Source: an uncultured Collinsella sp. (GTDB lineage Bacteria > Actinomycetota > Coriobacteriia > Coriobacteriales > Coriobacteriaceae). From it: 56,018 bases of DNA. Below the pieces are notes generated by a model. The model was not told the origin of the DNA. It saw only the letters and a list, made by a program, of their open reading frames with translations, and made no database searches. Made by a program: the position numbers and the translations under genes. Location: positions 1-56,018 of the forward strand of contig USSM01000007.1 of assembly GCA_900557455.1 (NCBI GenBank), read 5' to 3'. This document shows positions 1-7,979 of the stretch, in pieces (the first letter of the stretch is position 1; each line of letters begins with the position of its first letter).

Positions 1-7
1 GACAGGG

Positions 8-37
8 GTGGGGAAAGGTGTTGAAAAATGGGGCGGT
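8..37 (+). promoter_or_regulatory. MraZ-box-like operator (three 10-bp repeats)
   Basis: Three units start 10 bp apart: GTGGGG at 8, GTGTTG at 18 and ATGGGG at 28, each followed by an A-rich or short spacer. MraZ is known to bind tandem GTGG/TGGG-type repeats of this period in front of its own gene in several bacteria. The repeats overlap the -35 and spacer of the promoter below, which fits autorepression. The window begins here, so further repeats may lie upstream. Assignment by pattern only. Confidence 0.5.
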
Positions 38-49
38 TCCCCATATTAT
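21..49 (+). promoter_or_regulatory. Promoter of the dcw operon
   Basis: TTGAAA (21-26) and TATTAT (44-49) are separated by 17 bp, a good match to the housekeeping sigma consensus. Transcription would start near 56, leaving a leader of about 60 nt before mraZ. The spacer and the following leader each contain a small GGGG/CCCC hairpin (29-45 and about 64-82). Confidence 0.6.
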
Positions 50-117
50 TAATGACGTCGACAGGCGGGGTGGTTCCCCGCGTACGTGCCATCTGAGTAA
101 CCGAGGGGAGGGCGCAC

Positions 118-552
118 ATGGGAATGACTGGTGCATACGAGCGCAATCTCGATGCAAAAGGTCGTCTGTCCCTGCCTGCACCCCTTCGCGAGGAACTTGG
201 AGAGCACGTTCGCGTGTTCAAAGCCCTGGATGTCGATGCTCTGTACGTGTTCTCTGCCGAGGCCTTCGATAAGTGGGTCGAAGGACTCTTCGCGGGTCGC
301 GAGGGCCACGAGGGTTTTAACCCGCGTGACATCAACGACCAGAAGCTCATGAGGGCGATCAACAAGCGTACCACGTCGATGGATGTGGACAGCGCCGGTC
401 GTATCGGTCTTTCTGAGTCTCTCCGCAAGCAGGCGAACCTCGACCGCGAGGTCACGGTTGTGGGCAACTACGACCACCTTGAGGTTTGGGACCGCGCCGC
501 GGCCGATGAGGACGATGACGACGAGGCCCTGCTTGACCTCTTCTTCTCGTAA
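118..552 (+). CDS. mraZ: Transcriptional regulator / division protein MraZ
   Basis: A 144-residue protein with the MraZ opening GAYERNLDAKGRLSLPAPLRE, the first of two AbrB-like (SpoVT) swapped-hairpin repeats; the second begins near residue 90 with SMDVDSAGRIGLSESLR. MraZ is a ring-forming DNA-binding protein that represses the division and cell-wall operon it heads. The start is fixed by a strong GAGGGGAGG site (101-109) ahead of ATG 118. The tail is very acidic (DEDDDDEA), unusual for a DNA-binding protein but short. It is the first gene of the dcw cluster, followed 20 bp later by rsmH. Confidence 0.95.
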   Translation: MGMTGAYERNLDAKGRLSLPAPLREELGEHVRVFKALDVDALYVFSAEAFDKWVEGLFAGREGHEGFNPRDINDQKLMRAINKRTTSMDVDSAGRIGLSESLRKQANLDREVTVVGNYDHLEVWDRAAADEDDDDEALLDLFFS

Positions 553-572
553 GGGCAAGGCACGAGTAACGG

Positions 573-1538
573 ATGGAGCGTGGGATCTTGACACAAGAAT
601 ATCGGCATGAACCTGTCATGCTCGGCGAAGTGCTTGAGTCGCTGCAGCTAAAGAGCGGCTCCGTTGTCTGCGATTGCACCCTTGGCGGTGCCGGCCATTC
701 GGTAAAGATGGCCGCGCAGGTGGGGGAGACGGGCCTTTTGCTCGGCGTCGATCAGGATGACATGGCCCTCGAGGCCGCTGGCGCCCGTCTGGACCGCGAG
801 GTTCCCGGCGTCCCGCACCAGCTGCTGAAGGGCAACTTCGGCGACTTGGACGAGCTGCTTTGCTCGGCCGAGGTGCCTGGGGTCGATGGCTTTCTGTTTG
901 ACTTGGGCGTTTCGTCACCGCAACTCGATATCCCTGGCAGGGGCTTTTCGTATAACGAGGATGCCCCATTGGACATGCGGATGGATCCGGGTAATAACAC
1001 CTTAAACGCAGCTGAGGTCATCAATACCTATAACGAACACGACCTCGCCCGGATTCTACGCGTCTATGGCGAAGAGAAGTTCGCCTCGCAGATTGCGCGC
1101 GAGATTGTGCGCCGTCGCGAGCAAGAACCGATCGAAACTACAGGCCAATTTGTCGAGATCATCAAGGCTGGCATTCCGGCTGCCGCTCGTCGGCATGGTG
1201 GGCACCCGGCCAAGAAGAGCTTCCAGGCCATTCGCATCGAGGTCAACCACGAGCTCGATGTGCTCGAGAGGGGGCTTGATGCCGCCACCAGGTGGCTCAA
1301 CCCGGGCGGACGCATCTGCGTCATCTCGTATCATTCGCTCGAGGACCGTATCGTAAAGAACCACTTTAAGGAGATGAGCCAGGGGTGCACGTGCCCGCCG
1401 GAGATTCCGGTGTGCGTGTGTGGCAACGTGCCGATACTCAAGGTCATCACCCGCAAACCCTTGGTTGCCCAACCCGATGAGGTTGCGCGCAACCCTCGGG
1501 CGAGATCAGCCAAAATCCGCGTGGCGCAGCGCCTGTAG
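573..1538 (+). CDS. rsmH: 16S rRNA (cytosine-1402 N4)-methyltransferase
   Basis: A 321-residue protein of the MraW/RsmH family, which methylates N4 of C1402 in 16S rRNA using S-adenosylmethionine. HEPVMLGEVLESL near the N-terminus, the SAM-binding DCTLGGAGHS, the segment FDLGVSSPQLD and the C-terminal VISYHSLEDRIVK are all diagnostic. Family members are about 310 residues, so it is complete. ATG 573 has only a distant ribosome site; TTG 588 is preceded at 9 nt by GGAG and gives MTQEYRHEPVM, so the true start may be five codons later. Second gene of the dcw operon. Confidence 0.95.
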   Translation: MERGILTQEYRHEPVMLGEVLESLQLKSGSVVCDCTLGGAGHSVKMAAQVGETGLLLGVDQDDMALEAAGARLDREVPGVPHQLLKGNFGDLDELLCSAEVPGVDGFLFDLGVSSPQLDIPGRGFSYNEDAPLDMRMDPGNNTLNAAEVINTYNEHDLARILRVYGEEKFASQIAREIVRRREQEPIETTGQFVEIIKAGIPAAARRHGGHPAKKSFQAIRIEVNHELDVLERGLDAATRWLNPGGRICVISYHSLEDRIVKNHFKEMSQGCTCPPEIPVCVCGNVPILKVITRKPLVAQPDEVARNPRARSAKIRVAQRL

Positions 1539-1628
1539 GCGCGACCGAGCAAAATTGGACCTCCCGCTCGCACCATAAACGAAGCTTAAACACACTACCA
1601 ACGTACTCGGGATGGGAGGCGGCATATC

Positions 1629-2099
1629 ATGGGCTATAACACCTCAAACGCAGCACTCGCCTATGATATGAACGCCATGCCCGCCTACCGCGAGGCACCG
1701 CAGGCGCCCGTTGCCCCTCGTGAGCAACGCACGCCGCGTTTTGATGTCTACACGGGCGCGGGCCGTCAGGCAAACCAGGCGGTAAGCCCGGTTTTCATGA
1801 GCGTTCTTAAAACGGTTTGCATCATCGCGGCTGTCTTCATGACGATCGGTGTCGCCCGCGTGGCACTTGCCGGTGTCACGGCCCAGGTGCTCAACGGCAA
1901 CGCAGAGCTTGCCAGCACGCTCGAGAAGGCGACCGACGAGAGTTCTAACCTTGAGGTCATGCATTCGGTCTATGGTGCCGACACACGTATTCGCGATCTT
2001 GCGGGCGCCTATGGCATGGTGGAGCCCAGCGAGAGCGTTACGCTTGACTTTTCGCAGGATGCAGCCGCGGGCGCTAGCTCGACTGCGGCCGCTCAGTAA
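1629..2099 (+). CDS. ftsL: FtsL-like septum protein
   Basis: A 156-residue bitopic protein: a Pro/Ala-rich cytoplasmic segment of about 55 residues, one membrane helix (about 57-80, VLKTVCIIAAVFMTIGVARVAL), then a short extracytoplasmic stretch with a coiled-coil-like part (LNGNAELASTLEKATDESSNLE). Sequence resemblance to FtsL is weak, as is normal for this family; the call rests on topology, size and its place between rsmH and ftsI. FtsL links FtsB/FtsQ to the FtsWI synthase. Good Shine-Dalgarno GGGAGG at 1614-1619. The C-terminus is Ala/Ser rich. Confidence 0.7.
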   Translation: MGYNTSNAALAYDMNAMPAYREAPQAPVAPREQRTPRFDVYTGAGRQANQAVSPVFMSVLKTVCIIAAVFMTIGVARVALAGVTAQVLNGNAELASTLEKATDESSNLEVMHSVYGADTRIRDLAGAYGMVEPSESVTLDFSQDAAAGASSTAAAQ

Positions 2100-2117
2100 A
2101 TAAGACGGTAGCTGAGT

Positions 2118-3983
2118 ATGACAAATGACTATCGCCGCGGTTCCGACGGGGACCACGGGTCTGGACGTCCCTCCTCGCGGGGACGTTCTGGTTATCAAGG
2201 AACGGGTCGGCCATCTTACAACGCGGGGCCGTCCTATGGCAACGACCCTGCGTCGCGTCTTCGTGGCTCGGGCGGACCTCGGGTACGCAATACGGGCGCG
2301 CGCAAGGGGTCGTCGTCTGAATGGGTTACGGGAACGCCGCTGCCTCGCCGCGATGTCGTTATGGGCTGTATCGGGGTTGGCCTTGCCGCGGGCGTCTTCC
2401 GTCTTGCCGAATACCAGATCGTGAATGCTGACAAGCTGCGCGAGCGCGCGGACGCGCGTCGTCTGCTTTCACAGACGCTCTATGCCAAACGTGGCACTAT
2501 CTACGACCGCAACGGCAACGTGCTGACGTCGTCAGTCGAATGCCGCAATGTTGCCGTGAACCCTCAGCTTGTCGAGGACGTCGACAAGACGGTCTCGGCG
2601 CTGGTCAAGGCCACCGGTATCGATAAAAAGACCTGTCGCAAGCTGGTACTGTCTGATGGTTCCTGGGTGTATATCAAGCGCCAGGTCGACGAGGATGACG
2701 CTGCCGCCCTGGAAAAGAAGAATCTACCCGGCGTGCTCTTTGAGCAGGCGATGAAGCGGGTTTACCCGTATGGAAACCTGGCTTCTCAGGTGCTGGGCGT
2801 CGTGAACGTGGACAACGCTGGCCTGACTGGACTCGAAAAACAATACGATGAGCTTCTGACCGGAACGAATGGCTCTCTTGTGCGCGAGCGCGCAAGAGAT
2901 GGCGGCTACATCGCGGGCGGTGCCTATAAAAAGGTTGCCGCGATCGATGGCGTGGATATCGTGACGACGATCGACGTCAACATTCAGCGCGCCGCGGAAG
3001 ATGCCTTGGCCGAGGCGGTCGAGAAGACGAAGGCCAAAAACGGGTCGGCCCTGGTGACCGACCCGACGACTGGAGAGATCCTGGCCGCCTGCTCGTATCC
3101 GACCTACGACCAGACCAATTTGGAAAACGCCAAGACCGAGGACATGAACCTTCGTCTGGTGACGGATGCCTACGAGCCCGGCTCGGTCTTTAAGACGCTG
3201 GTTGCGGGCGCCGGATTTGATTTGGGCGTTGTGCGCCCGAGCACATCGTTTGAGGTTCCCGCGAGTATCAAGGTGGGCGACGATACCGTTACCGATGCCG
3301 ACAAGCGTGACTACACCATGACAATGGACGTACGCGAGATGATGCGCCGTTCGTCCAATGTCGGTTTTGTCCTGGTGGGGCGCAAGATCGGTGCCGATGA
3401 TTTTGCCACCTATGTGGACAAGTGGGGTATCGGTCATAGCTCCGGTGTCGATTTTCCGGGTGAGAGTCTGGGCATCGTCAAGGAGCGCGACCAGTACGAT
3501 GGTGCCACCTTGGGTGCTATGAGCTTTGGCCAGGCGCTGTCCGTCTCGCCGATTGAGGTCGCACGTGCCGTGGGCGGCATCGCGAACGGCGGCGTGATGA
3601 TGACTCCGCACTTCTATAAGTCGAGCAAGGGCGATGAAAAGGATTGGGGCGAGGGGGATCGCGCGATTTCCGAGGAGGCCGCCTCGCAGGTGACATCGTG
3701 TATGCAGACGGTCGTTGCCGAGGGAACGGGCGTTGGCGGCGCGGTGGACGGCTACGACGTGGCGGGCAAGACCGGTACGGCCGAGCGCGCCGATGAGAAC
3801 GGCGGCTACCTCAAAGAGAACTACATGTCGTCTTTTATGGGGTTTGCCCCGGCGCAGTCGCCCAAGGTCCTGTGCTATATCACCCTTGACGGAACCCCGT
3901 CAGGCTCCGATGCCGCCGCAGTGCCGTTCCAGTCCATTATGGCCAGTGCGCTTGACGTGTTGGGTGTCCCGCGCACCAAGTAG
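2118..3983 (+). CDS. ftsI: Septal peptidoglycan transpeptidase (FtsI/PBP2-type class B PBP)
   Basis: A 621-residue class B penicillin-binding protein that cross-links peptidoglycan at the septum. It has a Gly/Arg/Ser-rich cytoplasmic tail (about 75 residues), one membrane helix (about 78-98), a dimerisation domain opening with KRGTIYDRNGNVL, and a transpeptidase domain with all three active-site motifs: SVFK (Ser356), SSN (412-414) and KTG (551-553). No PASTA repeats are present at the C-terminus, unlike PBP2x/SpoVD proteins. It lies 18 bp after ftsL and 123 bp before murF; the usual neighbour murE is missing here. Confidence 0.95.
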   Translation: MTNDYRRGSDGDHGSGRPSSRGRSGYQGTGRPSYNAGPSYGNDPASRLRGSGGPRVRNTGARKGSSSEWVTGTPLPRRDVVMGCIGVGLAAGVFRLAEYQIVNADKLRERADARRLLSQTLYAKRGTIYDRNGNVLTSSVECRNVAVNPQLVEDVDKTVSALVKATGIDKKTCRKLVLSDGSWVYIKRQVDEDDAAALEKKNLPGVLFEQAMKRVYPYGNLASQVLGVVNVDNAGLTGLEKQYDELLTGTNGSLVRERARDGGYIAGGAYKKVAAIDGVDIVTTIDVNIQRAAEDALAEAVEKTKAKNGSALVTDPTTGEILAACSYPTYDQTNLENAKTEDMNLRLVTDAYEPGSVFKTLVAGAGFDLGVVRPSTSFEVPASIKVGDDTVTDADKRDYTMTMDVREMMRRSSNVGFVLVGRKIGADDFATYVDKWGIGHSSGVDFPGESLGIVKERDQYDGATLGAMSFGQALSVSPIEVARAVGGIANGGVMMTPHFYKSSKGDEKDWGEGDRAISEEAASQVTSCMQTVVAEGTGVGGAVDGYDVAGKTGTAERADENGGYLKENYMSSFMGFAPAQSPKVLCYITLDGTPSGSDAAAVPFQSIMASALDVLGVPRTK

Positions 3984-4106
3984 GGGGTTACTATCTATGA
4001 AATGGCCAGTCGGTTAATCCGGGTTGTTCACACGCCCTGCACCACGCGTAGGCGGCGCTGGGATACAATACGCCGATAGCATTATTAGGTTTACAGGGGA
4101 GCTGCA

Positions 4107-5531
4107 ATGATAGAGATCGCCGTCAACAATCTCGCGGCCGCAACAGGGGCCCGAACCGTGACGGGAGAAGCCGATCGGGTATGCCGCGGTTGCGTTATCG
4201 ACTCGCGCCAGGTTGAGGAGGGCACGATATTCGTCGCCTTCCCGGGTGAAAAGGTCGACGGCAACGACTTTGCTTCCCGTGCCATCGAGTCGGGTGCCGG
4301 CGCCGTAGTGATGACGCGCGAGCCCGATGCCGAGCTGCTTTCGCTGGCCCATGAGAAGGGCTGCGCCATCCTGCATACCGATGACCCCGAGGAGTTTTTG
4401 CTGCGCCTGGCTCACGCTTATCGTTTGGAGCTTGGCTGCCTGGTAATTGGCATTACCGGCTCTATCGGCAAGACGACAACCAAGGACGTGCTCGCCGCGG
4501 TGCTCGCCAAGCGCTATCGCGTTTGGGCAACCAAGGGTAACTACAACAACCTGATCGGTATGCCGCTCACGGTGCTGGCGGCCCCTGCCGACACCGAGGT
4601 TCTGGTGCTCGAGATGGGCATGAACCATTTCCACGAGATTGAGCGCATGTCTCAGTCCGCCAATCCCAACCTTGCCATTGTGACCAAGATCGGCACCTCC
4701 CATATCGGTATTCTGGGCAGTCGCGAGAATATCGCTCGTGCCAAATCCGAGATTGTTGGCGGCATGTGCGCCGCCGGAGACCTTCTCCCGTTGCTGGTTT
4801 TGGGTGGTGAGGACGACTTTACCCCGTTCATCCGCGACACCTTTGCCGCCCCTGCGGGCGTCGACGTGATGCTTGCGGGCGTCTCGGACGACGATGAGGT
4901 CCGTGCGTGCGACATTCGCATTGATGACGAGGGACGCCCGGTCTTTACGCTCGATTTTGGCTTGGGCGAGACTATCGACACACTGCTTGCCATTCCCGGC
5001 GCGCAGTCCGTTCCCAATGCCGTCAAGGCCGCGGCGGTTGCCTATCGTCTTGGCGTGACGCCCGAGCAGATCGATGCCGCCTTTAGGGGTCTTACGATTA
5101 CCGGGCATCGCCAGGAAATCAAGCGCGCCAAGAGCGGCGCTCGCGTCATCGACGACTCATATAACGCCAGTGCCGAATCGATGGCAGCCGGCCTCGACCT
5201 GCTGTGTTCGCTTTCGTGCACGGGTTCGCGCATGGCGGTTCTGGGCGAGATGGGCGAGATGGGCGACGAGGCTCCTCGCATGCATGAGCTGGTGGGCGCC
5301 TATGCGGCGGCCAAGAAGCTCGATATGCTCGCATGTGTCGGCGGTGAGCTTGCCCAGCGTATGGCCGAGGCCGCGCGCATGATGGGTATGGATGAGGACC
5401 GCATTCAGGTGTTCTCCGACTATCAGCAGGTGCTCGACCGTATGGGCGGCGCTCTTGAGCAGCATGATGTCGTGCTGGTCAAGGGCTCACGCTTCGTTGA
5501 GCTCGATCGCTTTGTGGAAGGTGTGTGCTAG
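4107..5531 (+). CDS. murF: UDP-MurNAc-tripeptide:D-Ala-D-Ala ligase MurF
   Basis: A 474-residue cytoplasmic Mur ligase adding D-Ala-D-Ala to UDP-MurNAc-tripeptide. Visible are the N-terminal Mur domain with DSRQVEEGTIFVAFPGEKVDG, the ATP loop GITGSIGKTTTKD from residue 115, the GNYNNLIGMPLTVL segment and the C-terminal VIDDSYNASAESM. Full length for the family. A TACAAT box at 4064-4069 upstream suggests a possible internal promoter, but no good -35 accompanies it. mraY follows 3 bp later. Confidence 0.96.
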   Translation: MIEIAVNNLAAATGARTVTGEADRVCRGCVIDSRQVEEGTIFVAFPGEKVDGNDFASRAIESGAGAVVMTREPDAELLSLAHEKGCAILHTDDPEEFLLRLAHAYRLELGCLVIGITGSIGKTTTKDVLAAVLAKRYRVWATKGNYNNLIGMPLTVLAAPADTEVLVLEMGMNHFHEIERMSQSANPNLAIVTKIGTSHIGILGSRENIARAKSEIVGGMCAAGDLLPLLVLGGEDDFTPFIRDTFAAPAGVDVMLAGVSDDDEVRACDIRIDDEGRPVFTLDFGLGETIDTLLAIPGAQSVPNAVKAAAVAYRLGVTPEQIDAAFRGLTITGHRQEIKRAKSGARVIDDSYNASAESMAAGLDLLCSLSCTGSRMAVLGEMGEMGDEAPRMHELVGAYAAAKKLDMLACVGGELAQRMAEAARMMGMDEDRIQVFSDYQQVLDRMGGALEQHDVVLVKGSRFVELDRFVEGVC

Positions 5532-5534
5532 TCC

Positions 5535-6554
5535 ATGTTCGGCAATCCTTCGTATCCTACGTACCAGGCATTTTTGGGATTGGGCATCGCCGCCGTCATC
5601 GCGATGCTGCTTATGCCGTGGTGGATTAAGCTCCTGAAGGTCGAGGGCATCGGCCAGCAGGTTCGCGCCGATGGCCCCAAGCGTCACCTGATTAAGCAGG
5701 GCACGCCCACCATGGGTGGCGCCATCATCCTGGTTGCCGTTTCGCTGACCTGCCTTTTGATGGGAAAGCTCACCACCGAGCTCGTGCTTGTGCTGCTCGC
5801 CACGCTGGCAACCGGCGTTCTTGGCCTCATCGACGACCTGACTTCTGTCACGCACGGCCGCTCGCTCGGCCTGACGCCTCACGCCAAGATGATTGGCCTT
5901 ACCCTCATCTGCGTTACCTTTACCGTGCTTGCTGTCAACTGGTGCGGCGTCGCCCCCGAGATTCGTTTCCCCGGTGGCCTGACGATCGACCTTGGTGTGC
6001 TCTCGACCACCATTTGCGGCCTCTCTTTTCCGTGGCTCTACCTTGTCTTTTGCTGGCTGATGATCGCGGGCCTTTCCAACGCCGTAAACCTCACCGACGG
6101 CTTGGACGGTCTTGCCGGCGGCACCTCCATGATCGCCATGCTGGCCATGGCTGCCATGGCGTTTTTGCACGGCGATGTGAACCTGTCCATCTTCTGCACG
6201 GCGTGCGCCGGCGCCTGCCTGGGCTTTTTGTGGTTCAATTGCTATCCGGCGAGCATCTTTATGGGCGATACCGGCTCGCTTGCCCTGGGTGCCGCTTTTG
6301 CCTGCACCTCCATCATGACCAACACCGAGGTCGTTTCCCTCATCATCGGCGGTCTGTTTATCGTCGAGACCCTGTCGGTCATGATCCAGGTTGTCTATTT
6401 CCACTTTACGCACAAGCGCGTCTTCCTTATGGCGCCCATTCATCATCATTTCGAAAAGAAGGGCTGGGCCGAGACCAAGGTCGTCATCCGTTTTTGGATT
6501 GTCGCCGTGGCCTTCGGAGCCCTGGGCCTCGCGTTGTTCTTCCAGTTGGGATAG
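5535..6554 (+). CDS. mraY: Phospho-MurNAc-pentapeptide translocase MraY
   Basis: A 339-residue polytopic membrane enzyme with about ten helices that makes lipid I from UDP-MurNAc-pentapeptide and undecaprenyl phosphate. Diagnostic stretches are KQGTPTMGGAII, the Asp-rich LIDDLTSVTHGRSLGLTP, NAVNLTDGLDGLAGG, SIFMGDTGSLALGA and the HHHFEKKGWAE loop. It starts 3 bp after the murF stop. The length is about 20-30 residues shorter than the E. coli enzyme, typical of Gram-positive forms. Confidence 0.96.
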   Translation: MFGNPSYPTYQAFLGLGIAAVIAMLLMPWWIKLLKVEGIGQQVRADGPKRHLIKQGTPTMGGAIILVAVSLTCLLMGKLTTELVLVLLATLATGVLGLIDDLTSVTHGRSLGLTPHAKMIGLTLICVTFTVLAVNWCGVAPEIRFPGGLTIDLGVLSTTICGLSFPWLYLVFCWLMIAGLSNAVNLTDGLDGLAGGTSMIAMLAMAAMAFLHGDVNLSIFCTACAGACLGFLWFNCYPASIFMGDTGSLALGAAFACTSIMTNTEVVSLIIGGLFIVETLSVMIQVVYFHFTHKRVFLMAPIHHHFEKKGWAETKVVIRFWIVAVAFGALGLALFFQLG

Positions 6555-6563
6555 TGGTCTTTC

Positions 6564-7970
6564 ATGCCTCTTGCTGATGTCTTTAGCCTGCTCGTTTTGG
6601 GCCAGGGTAAGTCCGGTCTTGATGTCGCTCGCTGGGCGCTTGCACATCCTGAGCGCGTGAGTGCCGTTACCGTTTACGGTGGCGGCACGTCCGAGCCCAA
6701 CGATGCCACGCGCTCGCTCGAGGCGCACGGGGCATCGTTTGTCTACAGAACCGAGCAGGTCGAGGGCGCGTTTGATGTATGCGTGACGTGTCCGGGCATC
6801 TCGGAGTTCTCGGCATTCTTTAAGGCTGGCCGTGATCACGCTGCCCAGATTATGGGTGAGCCCGAGTTTGCCTACCGTCTGTCTCCCCAAAATTGGATTG
6901 CCATTACGGGCACCAACGGCAAGACGACCACCACGTCGCTGACCGATTACCTGCTTAAGGCAGCGGGCGAGGCGAGCGTTGCTGTCGGCAACATTGGCGA
7001 GCCTCCGGTGAACGAGATCGATGGCCGTGCGCATAACGAGTGGTTTGTGGCGGAGCTTTCGAGCTATCAGATCGCAACGACCCAGGAGCTTCACCCCCGT
7101 GTGGCGGTGCTGCTCAACATTACCCCCGATCATCTGGGCTGGCATAAGAGCCATAAGAACTATGCGCTCGCCAAGATTAAGCTCTTCGAGAATATGGTCG
7201 ACGATGACCTGGTGATTGTTGATGTCGAGGATGCCGGTATCCACGAGTTCGATGAGTACATCTATGTTCCGGGCCGTCGCATCTGCAAGGTTGCTTTTGA
7301 CGAGCCTGCGGGCGAGGACGCCGCATTTGTGCGCGATGGCAAGATGGTCATTCGCCTGAAGGGCGTCGAGACCCCGCTCGTCGATACGTCCGAGCTTAAG
7401 ATTTCGGGCCATCACAATGTAATCAATGCCCTGTGTGCTGCCACGGCGGCCCTGACGGTCGGCGCCGATGTTGACGGTGTGTGTCGCGGCCTGGTCTCGT
7501 TCCAGCCGCTGGAGCACCGCGTTGAGCCCTGTGGCGAGATCGATGGCGTGCGCTATGTTAACGATTCCAAGGCAACGAACACCGATGCGGTCGAAAAGGC
7601 CCTGACGGCGTTTCCCGATGACGATGTGATCTTGCTGCTCGGCGGTCACGATAAGGGCACGCCGCTCGAGTCCTTTGCCCGCGTTGTGATGGATAACGTT
7701 CGCTCGGTGGTCTGCTTTGGCGACGCGCGCGAGCGCTTTACCGCCGCTATGGACGAGGCGGATGTCGACGGTGATGTCGATATCGCCCAGGCCGACGACC
7801 TGCGCGATGCCGTGGACGTTGCCCGTTCGCTCTCGAGCCGCGGCGATGTGATCTTACTGTCGCCCGCCTGCTCTTCGTTCGATGAGTTCTCGGGCTACGA
7901 GGAGCGCGGTCGCGTGTTTAAGGACTATGTGGCCCAGCTTGCCGCTGCGTCCAATACGCAAATGGAATAG
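6564..7970 (+). CDS. murD: UDP-MurNAc-L-Ala:D-Glu ligase MurD
   Basis: A 468-residue Mur ligase adding D-Glu to UDP-MurNAc-L-Ala in the cytoplasm. It opens with a Rossmann-like domain (LLVLGQGKSGLDVARW), has the ATP loop GTNGKTTTTSL from residue 116, ELSSYQI and LNITPDHLGWH in the central domain, and YVNDSKATNTDA with LLLGGHDKG in the C-terminal domain. It sits 9 bp after mraY and 9 bp before ftsW, so the genes are probably translated from one message. Confidence 0.96.
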   Translation: MPLADVFSLLVLGQGKSGLDVARWALAHPERVSAVTVYGGGTSEPNDATRSLEAHGASFVYRTEQVEGAFDVCVTCPGISEFSAFFKAGRDHAAQIMGEPEFAYRLSPQNWIAITGTNGKTTTTSLTDYLLKAAGEASVAVGNIGEPPVNEIDGRAHNEWFVAELSSYQIATTQELHPRVAVLLNITPDHLGWHKSHKNYALAKIKLFENMVDDDLVIVDVEDAGIHEFDEYIYVPGRRICKVAFDEPAGEDAAFVRDGKMVIRLKGVETPLVDTSELKISGHHNVINALCAATAALTVGADVDGVCRGLVSFQPLEHRVEPCGEIDGVRYVNDSKATNTDAVEKALTAFPDDDVILLLGGHDKGTPLESFARVVMDNVRSVVCFGDARERFTAAMDEADVDGDVDIAQADDLRDAVDVARSLSSRGDVILLSPACSSFDEFSGYEERGRVFKDYVAQLAAASNTQME

Positions 7971-7979
7971 GGGTTTCCG

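Noticed and set aside
5487..7649. 720-codon open frame on the minus strand across mraY and murD
   Set aside because: It mirrors the codon pattern of the two well-identified plus-strand genes; it has no recognisable domains and is rich in His/Arg/Gly as expected of an antisense frame in GC-rich DNA.
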